From the NCBI RefSeq assembly GCF_036785885.1, contig NC_092329.1, forward strand, positions 16,758,449 to 16,822,448: DNA of 64,000 nucleotides, in the 5' to 3' direction. The notes under the pieces are model-generated. The model worked only from the letters and a program-made list of their open reading frames with translations, had not been told where the DNA came from and did no database searches. The stretch's first letter is position 1, and the number at the start of each line of letters is the position of its first letter. The DNA comes from Coffea arabica (Eukaryota > Streptophyta > Magnoliopsida > Gentianales > Rubiaceae). Shown here one piece after another: positions 47,884-58,565 of the stretch. Made by a program: the position numbers and the translations under genes.

Positions 47884-48367
47884 GATACAACAGGTTGGAA
47901 GAGCTCAAAATTTTGCTCTAGGAGGGATGATTTGGTGAAGAACACCCCTTAAAGAAGATGGAAGAATTGTATTGAATTGAATGAATGAGTACAGTGAGGA
48001 AAATGTAATGAAGCAGAGAATTATAGCAAGCATAAGACAGACTATTTTCTACCTCTACTATTGAATTATACTACTATTAATTCGGTTATTGTCAAGGATA
48101 GTTGAGAGCATTATAACTGTCTCAGCTTCCTTTCCTTTGGCTTATGCTATGCGCATTACAATCTTTTAACAAAAGATATTAACAATAAATGCAAAATGAC
48201 ATCACTTTAAAATTTACAACTATACAAATGCTAGGAAAATGAATCCAAATTTTGTGAAGTTTATCAAGTGTTGACAATAAAACAAGGAAAAAAATCAATT
48301 CCAAAACCCACATTTATGAGAAGCTTGAAAACCACAGCCAAACTCATATAATTATCACAAAAAAAAT
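47884..48367. other. Probable remnant of the chromovirus 5' LTR; nothing clear
   Basis: It lies upstream, in the element's sense, of the degenerate primer site, so it should be LTR. No matching LTR elsewhere in the window, no TATA box and no terminus could be found. Confidence 0.3.
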
Positions 48368-48734
48368 TGTAGGATTATTAATCAAGTCTTTTTAGGATTT
48401 ATTTATTTAGGAAACTACCTTTTTTCTTGTTTAGTTGTGATTTTCTATTGTTAGTGTGTTTTGGTAGTTTAAATTCTAATAGAATTTTGATACTTCGTAC
48501 TTTATATAAAGACCATTACTTTTGGTATATTGATGTAAGAGAGAAAAAAAAGATTCAGAGTGTTAATAAGTAAAAGGCCTCCCAGTTCCATTTCTTCTGT
48601 TTCGTTTTCTAGCCTCGAGATTTCTATTGTCCTCTTCTGGTTTTTGTTCATTCAAAGATACAAGAAAGCCTTGCGGCTTGTTTCATGTCATTGTTTGTGA
48701 GTTATTTGTTTAAATATTATTTTGAGAACCCACA
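48368..48734 (+). repeat. 5' LTR of a copia element, 367 bp
   Basis: It runs from TGTAGGATTATT to GAGAACCCACA and is followed after three bases by a degenerate initiator-tRNA primer site (TTGGTATCCAAAG, about 48737). A TATA box TTATATAAAG lies at about 48501. Short LTRs like this are usual for Tork/TAR-type copia elements. The 3' LTR is not in the window. Confidence 0.7.
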
Positions 48735-48789
48735 TATTGGTATCCAAAGTTAGGTTTATTAGAAGATATATCTGCATCAACTGTTCCAA

Positions 48790-49690
48790 CTAATATTACT
48801 TGTGTGGTACCCAAAAGTCACATGAAATAAATATTATAGTTTTGGGATGACTCAGATAGAAACTCATCTTGATGCGTGTAATTTGCTTCGACTTGTTCAG
48901 CAATGAATTGTTGCAAATAAAGATACAAGTGTCATAAGACAAGGCATTATGCCGCTATTTCAAATCCACCAAGCAATTGATGCTTTAATTTTTGGTAATG
49001 TTACTAATACCAAGACTATAGAACAGGCATGGGATATTTTGGCTAGGACATACAAAGGAGTCGATAGAACCTAGAAAAATAATCTTCTGATGTAGAAGAG
49101 GAAATTTGAGTTGATCACCAGCGAAAAATCAGAAACCATTGAATCATATTTTTTCCGATTGATTGACATAAAGAACGGTCATGATCTCACAACTAAGGTG
49201 CTAGTAGAAAAAGCCTTCAATACTTTACCCATGAAATTTAATCATGCGGTGGCTGTGATTCAAGAGACAAAATATCTCTCAACTGGGACCATTGAAGAAT
49301 TACAGGGTTCGTTAATTCTTCAATGATGCAAGAAAGAAATGGTGGAGAAGGCGTTGCAAGTGTAGATAGATAAACTCAAGTAGAGGGGTGATATTTCCAA
49401 TTAGAGGAACCAAAATTTTAGAGAAAGAGGACAAAGATGTTGTAGAGGCAATTTTTGAGGTCGAAACAAAGGTAATTTTTACCAGCAAAGAGGTAACAAT
49501 TATCCCAACAATGAGTTAGAAAATAATAATAATTCTCGCAGACGAAATATTCAGTGCCATAATAACAAAAAAATTAGTCACTATAAAATTGAGTGTTAAT
49601 ACAATTTTGACAGCAAAGGCAAACATGCTAATATGGCAGAGAATGATGGTGAAAAGGATTAAAGTATTTTATTTTCTAACTTAGGGATGG
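48790..49690 (+). pseudogene. Copia gag, decayed
   Basis: This is a frameshifted remnant of Gag. The clearest open part (49111-49326) encodes ITSEKSETIESYFFRLIDIKN and the LSTGTIEELQGSL phrase, typical of the copia Gag core. A zinc-knuckle trace CHNNKKISHYKIEC is at about 49550, where the second Cys is Asn. An Arg/Gly/Asn-rich stretch precedes it. Several stops are present throughout. Confidence 0.7.
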
Positions 49691-49699
49691 AAGAAAGTA

Positions 49700-51030
49700 A
49701 GAAAAATAATTGGTTTTGGATTCTACTTGTAGTAACCATATGTATGATGATAAAAATATATTTGTTGATTTGGATGACTCTTTCAGATCTTTTGTTAAAT
49801 TTGGTAATAATGAAAAAGTGTCTATGCTCAGGAAAGAAAAAATCAGGATTACTTTAAAACATGGTAAATCTTATTTTATCTCTAATGTTTCTATGTGCCG
49901 AACCTTTATCATTATTTGCTGAGTCTTGGATAATTTTTTGAGAATAGATATGATTTGCAATTTAATTGGTACTATTACTGATGATCATTTAGAACTAGTA
50001 GCAAAGGTATACATGAACACTAGCTGTTTGTGGCCCATATCACTTAATTGTCATGATTTACTTTGTTTTAGTTTTGGTATTTTTGATGATATTTGGTTAT
50101 GACACAAGCGCTTTGGTCACTTGAATTTTGTGATTCTGAGTTTTCTTACTAGGAAGAATATGGTGTATAGATTGCCTTCTATTAATTTTTTTGCTAAACA
50201 CTGTGAGTCTTGCATTTTGGAAAAGAAATACAGAGATCTTTTTCCTAAAAGCAAGGATTGGAGGGCTAGCCATCTATTGGAATTGATACATTCGAACTTG
50301 TGCTCAATTGAGGTACTTTCCAATAGTGATAGAAAATATTTTGTTACCTTCATTGATGATTTTAGTAGGAAAACTTGGGTATATTTTTCAAAGAATAAAT
50401 TTAATACTTGTGATACTTTTAAGAGTTTTAAAGTGTATGGAGAGAAGCAAAATGGCAAGTTTATTAAAATTTTGAGAACTGATAGAGACACTAAATTTAT
50501 TTTCTGTGATAATATTTTGAAAAAACATCGGATTGAGCATTAGTTAACAACTAGATATACGCCTCAACAAAATGAAGTAGCGAAAAGGAAGAATCGCACT
50601 TTGATGGATATGGTGAGGTGGATGATGCATGCCAAGAATATGCCTAAAGGTTTTTGGGTAGAAACTGTTGCTTGTACTGTATATGTTTTTAACGGGTCTC
50701 CTACATGATACAATGTTGGGAAGACATCACAAGAGTTATGGACTGGTAAGGAACCAATTATTTATTATTTAAAAGATTTAGTTGTCTTGTCTATTCCCAT
50801 GTCCCATATGTGTCAGAAAGAAGTTGGATGACAATGCAGAAAAGTGCATCTTCTTGGTTATAGTCATGAAACCAAGGGTTACAGGCTATTCAATCTAAAT
50901 ACAAGGAAAGTAATTATCAACAGAAATGTCATTTTTGATAAGCAAAGAGTTTGGGATTGGTTCAAAAAAGTGTCAGATTCTATGCCAAAGCATCCACCAA
51001 TGCCACTATCTAATCAACCAGTAGAGTAGT
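49700..51030 (+). pseudogene. Copia protease and integrase, decayed
   Basis: The protease site WxLDSTCSNHM (about 49710) shows DST where DSG is usual. The pre-integrase/zinc-finger region has KRFGHLNF (about 50108) and HCESCILEKK (about 50200), so the HHCC finger is mostly present. The core reads LIHSNLCSIEV (D replaced by N), FVTFIDDFSRKTWVYF, ILRTDRDTKF (second Asp kept) and QQNEVAKRKNRTL (Glu kept as EVAKRKN). Stops are at 49919, 50540 and about 50706. The C-terminus resumes at 50844 with LLGYSHETKGYRLFN. It is not functional. Confidence 0.82.
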
Positions 51031-51179
51031 ATAGACTACCTACTAGTGATCCTTTATTTTTTGGGATGTAGTCAAGTCCTGTGTAGTTATCTAGTCGTCC
51101 ACAATGAAAACATCGCATGCCAACTCATTTGAATGATTATGTTATTGGTAATGATAATGACTTGTCTGATGAAGATATT

Positions 51180-52150
51180 GTATACTTTATATTTTATTTG
51201 CAGATTGTGATCCAATTATATTTGAGGAGGTTGTCAAAAATGATCACTAGAATCAAGCAATAGATGAGGAGATCCATGCAATTAAGAAAATTAAGACATG
51301 GGAGCTGATTTTACTTCCACCTAGGAAGAAGCCAATTAGTGTCAAGAGGGTCTATAAAACCAAATACAATCCAAATGGAGAGGTGGATCGTTATAAGGTA
51401 ATACTGGTTGTTAAAGGATACAAGTAAAATGCAGGTATTCATTACTTTGAAATTCTTGCTCCTATCGCTAGACTTGATACTGTTTGTATAATTATATCTA
51501 TTGCTACTACTAATTCTTGAAAGATTTATCAAATGGATGTAAAATCTATTTTCTTGAATAGTATTCTTCAGGAGAAAGCATATGCTGAGCAGCCTATAGG
51601 TTATGTGAAGGAAGGGTAAGAAAATAAAGTCTAGAGGCTAAACAAGGCTTTATATAATCTGAAACAAACTCCTTGAGTTTGGTACACTCGTATCAATTCT
51701 TACTTTGTCGGGAATGGATTTCATATATGTCCATATGAGCATACTTTGTATATCAAATTCAATACTGATAGTAATATTTTTATTGTATGTTTATATGTGG
51801 ATGATCTAAATTTCACTAATAATAATTTCATTGTGATTTCTAAGTTCAAGGAGGTATGATTAGTCATTATGAGATGACTGATTTGAGATTGATGTCATAT
51901 TTTCATGGTATTGAGGTTTCTCAAATAGATGATAGCATATTTATTATACAGAAGAAATATGCAGGCGACATATTGAAGAGGTTTAAATTGGATATTACCA
52001 ATCCTATATTGACTCTAGTTAAAGAAAAGTTGAAATTGGTGAAAGATGGCAATGATGAATTTGTTGATGCCACTAATTTTAAGAGATTGATTGAGAGCCT
52101 GAGATATTTGTGTTAGAAGGCTAATTGTGCACTATATTTGTCAATAGTCC
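51180..52150 (+). pseudogene. Copia reverse transcriptase, decayed and truncated
   Basis: The blocks are WELILLPPRKKPISVKRV (about 51300), FEILAPIARLDTV (about 51450), YQMDVKSIFLN (about 51525), LNKALYNLKQTP (about 51640), the catalytic LYVDDLNF (about 51790, YVDD intact) and DLRLMSYFHGIEVSQ (about 51885). They are followed by KKYAGDILKRF and LIESLRYLC. Stops lie at about 51425, 51520, 51675 and 52115, with a frameshift near 51855. Similarity ends at about 52150, just before the Athila LTR, so RNase H is missing and the Athila insertion probably separated it. Confidence 0.85.
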
Positions 52151-52174
52151 CCCCTTTATTTTGCCAAAAGATGG

Positions 52175-53466
52175 TGTTAATTGCTAGATGCTACTTATAT
52201 TTGGTCTTTGATGTTGCTTTTAGGAAGTTGTGGTGAGAATGAAGTAAAAAGTGCATTAAAAGTCGAATTTCCAGAAAACAACACTTCATAAGGCGTGATC
52301 ACGTCTTCACTTGCTGTGAAATCCATGCTTACGGGATTGGAAGTGGGCCACCGTTTGAAGATTTGCTGACATATTGGAAGGCTATTGGTATCTTTAGAAA
52401 TACATAATCTATTGTGTCCATCTAGTAGTATTAGTTGAAAAGAAGTCTTAATCCTTTCCTTATTGGAAGTTGGAAGAATCATAGGAAAAAGGGGACTCTA
52501 ATTAGTTTTCAAGCAAAAGACGTTTTCTTTGGTGGGGAGGCAGACTAGTTTTGGGAGTAAAAAAAAGAAGGCACGGGAGCATTCGGCCTGGACATCATTC
52601 TTTTTCCTTCTTTTGTCTTTTCTCTTAAACAAAAAAAGAAAAACCCTATTTTAGTTTTGCCTGCAAATCCATCATGAGGAGCGGCTAGTTAATCGAAACT
52701 TTGTTTCAACAACACTATGAGATCTAAATTGATTTCTTTGTTTCATTTATTTATAAGTATTCATATATTCCCTATTCATTCATGATTATGTTTATTTTCT
52801 ACAATTAAATACCTTATCGCTATTTAATTGTTGGAATAGTCTATTGTCATCTAAAATACCAAATTTGTAATTGTTTGGTAGTTTTAGTGTTCGCAGGCAG
52901 TGATATAATTTGATTGTATAGAAACTTTCAAATTTATATCACAAGGATATATAATCTAACTTAAATTAATCGGGCTTGTGTGTTTGTTGATTAGAATTGG
53001 TAGTTTCTCTAATTAGCAATGCTGTCAATAGGTTAAATCCTAAGAGCTTGTTTAGGGTTGTTTAAGTGATAAGAAAAATAATCATAGAGCTTGTGTGTTT
53101 ATCGAAACATTAAGGAGAGACAGGTCATCAGAACTTGTTGACAACCATAACCAGTTTATTTATAAATAATTGATTTTACTTTTGTGTCAATAATCAGTTA
53201 AAATGAATCAAAGTGGAGATTAGACCTTTGACTAGAGAATTATTTTTCTTGGTTTAGTTTTAATTAATTTTGTGTTATTGTCTTTATTTTTATTCAAGTG
53301 AGCTTTTTAGCTAATTTCTCATAATCCACCCTTTTTATTTATTGTCTTTCCAAAGGAATAAATCACCCAATCCCTATGGATACAACCCTATTCACTGCTA
53401 CACTCGAATTCATATTATTAGAGTATGAATTTTTTTTTTTATTTTTACTGGTTTGACACGCCAACA
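52175..53466 (+). repeat. Athila 5' LTR, about 1292 bp
   Basis: It runs from TGTTAATTGC to GACACGCCAACA and is followed by an Athila-type primer site. The 5' border is set by the TG start and by the end of copia similarity. The TSD cannot be tested because the 3' LTR is outside the window. A T-run lies at about 53430. Confidence 0.75.
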
Positions 53467-53471
53467 AATTT

Positions 53472-53490
53472 TGATGCCGTTGTCGGGGAT
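53472..53490 (+). promoter_or_regulatory. Athila primer-binding site (Asp tRNA type)
   Basis: TGATGCCGTTGTCGGGGAT lies a few bases after the LTR. Athila elements use a site of the form TGGCGCCGTTGCCGGGGA, matching the 3' end of Asp tRNA. Here three positions differ. Confidence 0.85.
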
Positions 53491-53739
53491 TGGTGTCTTT
53501 GTTGATTTATTCTCTTTAAATTTTTATTTTATTTTTATTTTTGTTTTATTTCGTTGCTAGTTTATGCCTCGCTCTGCTTGTATAGGTAAATTGCAACACA
53601 ATCTTGAGATAGATAAGACGACACGTAGATTAAAAAAAAAACTAAGCAATGGGCAAAGCCATCATCTTTATTCCCTGGGTTAAAATTGGCTTCTAATTTG
53701 GTTGAATCTTTCAGTGAATTTGAAGAGGAGATTGAAACC

Positions 53740-54908
53740 ATGGCGGATGAGAGAACTTTGAGAGAATTTGCTACTTCTTATTTAAATCAGCAACCTCTTT
53801 GCATCACATACCCTGCTTTAGATGTACCATTTGAGTTAAAATTTGGTTTAATTCATTTACTTCCTTCTTTTCATGGGCTTCCAGGTGAAGATCCTCACAA
53901 ACATCTAAAGGAATTTCATATGGTATGTTCGACCATGAAGCCCCAAGGAGTCATTGAGAAGCAAATAAAATTAAGAGATTTTCCCTTTTCTTTAGCTGAT
54001 AAAGCAAAGGACTTGCTCTATTATCTGCCATCTGGATCAATCACTACTTGGGCTGAGACGAAGACACAGTTCCTTAAAAAATTGTTTCCTGCCTCCTGGG
54101 CTACAAGCATTAGAAAAGATATCTGTGGGATTAGACAATTTAATGGAGAGACGTTGCACGAGTATTAGGAAATGTTCAAACACTTATGTGCAAGTTGTCC
54201 TCATCATCAAATCCCTGATCAACTTCTCATTCAATATTTTTACGAGAGATTATAAGCAACAGATAGGAAAATCATTGATGCAGCTAGTGGAGGAGCATTG
54301 GTAAATAAAACACCAATGGAAGCGAGAAGAATAATTTCAAGTATGGCAACCAATGGTCAACAATTTGGTGAGAGACAGGAATATGTCCCTAGAAAAGTCA
54401 ATGAGGTAAGTACTTCTTCGATTGAATAATGATTAGATTCTCTAACCTCTTTGGTGGAAAGGTTAGTTATAGGACAGGTTCAGCACGCCAGAACATGTGG
54501 AATTTGCTATGCTTCGAGTCATCAGACTGATGTGTGTCACACTACAAGATAATCTGAATGAACACGCAAATGTAGTTGACGGATTTCCTGGCCCACCTCA
54601 AAGGCGCTATGATCCTTATTCAAACACCCATAATCCAGGGTGGAAGGATCACCTAATTTTAGTTATACTGCAAGGCAATCGGGATTTCACCAACAGCAAT
54701 ATCAGCCTAGGCCTCCAACTTCACAACAGCAACCAATTTCGAAATCAGGTACGCCCTTGGAAGAAATTGTTAAATCTTTAGCTACTAATACACAACAATT
54801 TCAACAGGAGATAAGAACCAGTATTCAAAATCTGGAGAATCAAATTATCCAACTGGCATTTACAGTTAATCGATTGGAGTCTCAAGTTTTAGGAAAGTTG
54901 CCTTTATA
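53740..54908 (+). pseudogene. Athila gag, broken
   Basis: The start is put at the ATG at 53740 (MADERTLREFATSYLNQQP), the usual Athila Gag start. The frame is open further upstream without an ATG. The Gag capsid core runs through LPSFHGLPGEDPHKHLKEF and the TWAETKTQFLKKLFP region to a TAG at about 54166. It continues past stops with ATDRKIIDAASGGALVNKTP and a knuckle CGICYASSHQTDVC (about 54495), then, after a frameshift, a Gln/Pro-rich part and a coiled coil (NLENQIIQLAFTVNRLESQV) to 54908. Its order and length are normal for Athila. Confidence 0.88.
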
Positions 54909-55962
54909 GATTGTTATCAATCGAAAACAAAATGCAAGTGCAATCATATTGAAGAGTGGCAAAAAGTTGCCAGAACCTAGTAAGAGAATTTCTGAGCAAG
55001 CTATTGAGAAAGAAGAAGTGGTACCCCAACATGTGCCACATCAAAAATCCAAAAATGAACCTCCAATAGTGGTGACACCTCCTCCTTCATTTCCCAATCA
55101 ATTTGCAATGTCGAAGAAAGAGGAGCAAGAGCAAGAGATTCTGAAAACATTTTGCAAGGTTGAGGTAAATATTTCCCTTTTAGATACAATTAAGCAAATT
55201 CCTAGATATGAAAAGTTTCTTAAAGAATTATGCACTACTCAGAAAAAATTGAAAGGAAATGAAAAAGTGCACCTGGGTGAGAATATCTCAGCAGTGCTTC
55301 AGAAAAAGTTCCCTCCAAAATGTAAGGATCCAGGTATGTTTACTATTCCTTACAAAATTAAAAATATTAGGATTGAGAAAGCAATGTTAAATTTGGGTGC
55401 TTCCATAAATGTTATGCCTCGTTCTATTTATAATATATTGAATCTTGGTCCTTTAAAAGAGATGGGTATAATAATTCAACTTGCTAATAAGTCAAACGCT
55501 TATCTTGATGGGGTTTTGGAGGACATATTAGTTCAAGTAGACAAATTGATTTTTCCTGCGAATTTTTATGTGCTTGATATGAAGGAAGATAATTCTACTA
55601 ATTCACCTCCGATATTGTTAGAAAGGCCATTTTTTAGAACATCTAGAACTAACATTGATGTTTACTCTGGAACACTAACTATGGAATTTGATGGCAATAT
55701 TATAAAATTCAATATTTATGATGCCATGAAATATCCTAATGAATCTCATTCAGTCTTTGTTCTAGATGTAATTGACTTTTTGATGCAGCAAACTTTAGAA
55801 CTAACTGATGATGATGTTTTGAAAGCCACTATTACCAGTGGTCTTGATCGAAAGTATATTCAAAAGATAAGAGGAATGTTTGACTTTTCCCTTGAATTGC
55901 AAGAAACTAGTTTTGAATTAGATTCTCTTAAAACTATAGGATATGATGTGCCTTTATGTTGA
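54909..55962 (+). pseudogene. Athila Gag-Pro region with inactive protease
   Basis: A long open stretch of about 337 codons follows gag in the same element. It has a Pro/Glu-rich linker, the RYEKFLKELCTTQKKLK motif (about 55205), LQKKFPPKCKDPGMFTIP (about 55300) and the protease. The active site reads MLNLGASINVMP (about 55385), where Athila proteases have DLGASIN. The catalytic Asp is Asn. The rest of the protease fold (LILVQVDKLIFPANFYVLDM-type region, LLERPFFRT) is well kept. A TAG at 54907 separates it from gag, and a TGA at 55960 ends it. Confidence 0.88.
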
Positions 55963-56059
55963 ATTGCTACGGTCTCATTCAAAACTTTTACTATCTATTG
56001 TACAGGTCCCAAAGTTGGAATTGAAGTAATTACCAAGTCATCTAAAATACGTATTTTTC

Positions 56060-57180
56060 AGGGAAGAAGGCACACGTCCAGTGATTATTTCTTGCAAGCT
56101 AACTATTTTAGAAGAAGAAAAGCTAATTAGGGTGCTAAAAGATCACAGGGAGGCAATAGGATGGACTTTGGCAGATATCAAAAGACTAAGTCCAACCACT
56201 TGCATGCACAAAATCTTATTGGAAGAAGATGCTAAACCTTCAAAAGCAGCTCAACGTAGACTAAACCCACCAATAATTGAGGTAGTAAACAAGAAGATTT
56301 AAAACTCCTTGATGCAGGTATAATTTATCTAAATTCGGATAGTAAGCGGGTAAGTTCTATACAAGTAGTTCCTAAAAAGACAGGAATAACAGTTGTTGAA
56401 AATCCAAATGGTGAGTTAATGCCTACTCGCATTCAAAATGGATGGCAAGTTTGTATAGCTTTTCGAAAATTAAATGCATTAACTCAAAAGGACCATTTTT
56501 TAGTACCCTTTATTGATCAAATGCTAGAAAGGTTGGTAGGAAAATCTCACTATTGTTGCCTTGATGGTTTTTCGGGTTTTCTTCAAATTCCAGTAGCACC
56601 TGAGGACCAAGAGAAAACCACTTTCACTTATCCATTTGGTACATATGCATATCAACAAATGCCCTTCGATTTTTGCAATGCCCCTGCTATATTTCAGAGG
56701 TGTATGGTTAGTATATTTTCTAACTATGTAGAAAAATTATAGAAGCGTTTATGGATGATTTTACGGTCTATGGTGATTCTTTTGATGCATGTTTAGTTAA
56801 CCTCACTAAAATACTTGAACGGTGTGTCGACACAAATCTTGTTTTAAATTATGACAAATGTCATTTTATGGTAGATTAGGGTATAATTTTGGGACATGTG
56901 GTGTCCTCTAAAGGAATTGAAATAGATAAAGCAAAGGTAGAAGTTATTAAGTGCTTACCTTACCCTGCAAATGTGTGAGAAGTTCGTTCTTTTCTTGGTC
57001 ATGTAGGTATCTACCGACGCTTTATTAGAGATTTTCCGAAAATATCTCATCCTCTGTGCCAACTACTTCAAAAGGATGTAGATTTTAATTTTGATGAAGC
57101 ATGTAAAGTTCCTTTTGATACACTCAAGGAATCACTGATCTCAGCACCAGTTGTCCAACCACCAAATTGGAGTCTACCTT
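56060..57180 (+). pseudogene. Athila reverse transcriptase, broken
   Basis: It starts near ISCKLTILEEEKLIRVLKDH (about 56085). It passes IGWTLADIKRLSPTTCMHKI, then a TAA with frame change at about 56300. It continues with VSSIQVVPKKTG (about 56350), WQVCIAFRKLNALTQKDHF (about 56440), CCLDGFSGFLQIPVAPED, TTFTYPFGTYAYQQMPF and CNAPAIFQRCM (about 56685). A 1-nt frameshift at about 56735 lies just before the catalytic box FMDDFTVYGDSF (about 56750), which itself is intact. The thumb ([18 protein letters not shown], about 56985) follows a stop at about 56877 and another at about 56978. All landmarks are in normal order. Confidence 0.9.
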
Positions 57181-57712
57181 TCAAAATTATGTGTGATGCA
57201 AGTAATTATACTGTTAGTGTTGTACTTGGCCAAAAAGATGGGAGAGCGTCTCATGTCATTTATTATGCTTCAAGAATTCTAGACAGTGCTCAGTGCAATT
57301 ATTTGACAATGGAAAAAGAACTTTTAGCTATAGTTTTTACTTTAGCGAAATTCCGTTTGTACTTACTTGGTGCTAAAGTAATTGTCTATTATGATCATGC
57401 AGCACTTAAGTACTTATTCACCAAGTGGATTCTTCTACTCCAAGAATTTGATTTAGAAATTCGGGATAAAAGAGGTGCTGAGAATTTAGTTGCAGATGAC
57501 TTCAGTCGATTGGTCACAAGTGAGAAACCCACATCTTTGCAAGATAATTTTCCAGAGGAGCATCTCCTTGCCATTCATAAGCTAACTCCATGGTATGCTG
57601 ATATAGTTAATGATTTAGTTACTAAGACATTACCTAATGATTTATCTGGAGTTCAGAAAGATAAAATAAAAAGTGATGCTAAACATTATGTGTGGGATGA
57701 ACCATACTTCTG
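57181..57712 (+). pseudogene. Athila RNase H and linker
   Basis: An open stretch of about 175 codons has the RNase H landmarks [15 protein letters not shown] (about 57190), [25 protein letters not shown] (about 57260) and [14 protein letters not shown] (about 57390). [22 protein letters not shown] (about 57455) follows, and then the spacer to integrase ([19 protein letters not shown]). The T-DH box reads YYDHA where Ty3 elements usually have YTDHA. The domain is slightly shortened after TKW. It ends at a TGA at 57711. Confidence 0.88.
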
Positions 57713-58565
57713 AAAATATTGTTCTGACCAAGTAGTCATAGGTGCATTTCTGAAGAGGAGATTCCTTCTATTTTCTCTTTTTGTCACTCATATGCTTATG
57801 GAGGACATTTTGGTCCTAAAAGAACTGCACGTAAAGTTTTAGAACGTGGCTTATTTTGGCCAACTTTGTTTCATGACTCTTACATGTTTTGTAAAACTTG
57901 TGGAAATTATCAAAGACAAGTAATCTAGGACATAGAGACCAATTGCCCCTTGTTCCGATACTTGTTTGTGAAATATTTGACATATGGGGTAATGATTTTA
58001 TGGATCCATTCCCCTCGTCTTTTGGCCATGTTTATATTCTTCTTGCTGTAGATTACATTTCAAAGTGGGTTGAAGCTAAGGCTACTCGGACTGATAACGC
58101 TAAGGTTGTGGTAGATTTTGTCAAATCTAACATTTTTGTTAGGTTTGGTACGCCAAGAGCAATTATTAGTGATGTGGGAAGCATTTTTGTAATCGCATAG
58201 TGGAGGCATTGATGAAAAAATATGGTGTCACTCATCGTGTTTCTACTTCATATCATCTGCAAACCAGTGAGCAGGCTGAGATTTCCAATAAAGAAATCAA
58301 ATCTATACTTGACAAGACGGTAAATCCAAATAGGAAAGATTGGAGTCTGCATTTTGATAATGCATTTTGATAATGCATTTTGGACCTATCGAACAGCCTA
58401 TAAAACCTGTCACCTTCCTGTTGAGATGGAACATAGGGCGTATTGGGCAGTGAAACATTGCAATATGCGGATGGATGATGCGATAGAGGAAAAAAATTAC
58501 AGTTACAAGAATTGGAGAAAATTCGAAATGATGCCTATGAGAACTTAGGAATTTATAAGGAGAAG
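57713..58565 (+). pseudogene. Athila integrase, main part, with internal deletion
   Basis: The zinc finger (CHSYAYGGHFGPKRTARKV to CKTCGNYQ, about 57785-57910) keeps both His, but its last Cys is Tyr. The core has WGNDFMDPFP (first Asp, about 57985), [23 protein letters not shown] (second Asp, about 58165) and [17 protein letters not shown] (Glu, about 58280). After [13 protein letters not shown] the sequence jumps to [14 protein letters not shown]: the family's stretch between these two phrases (about 12-15 residues) is missing. Stops and frame changes are at about 57915, 58198 and 58368. At 58565 it is split by the LTR nest and it resumes at 63913. Confidence 0.88.
58561..58565. repeat. Target-site duplication AGAAG of the outer solo LTR, left copy
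   Basis: AGAAG precedes TGTGAGAGC at 58566 and recurs at 63908-63912 after GACGTCACA. Removing one copy plus the LTR rejoins the Athila integrase frame. Confidence 0.9.
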
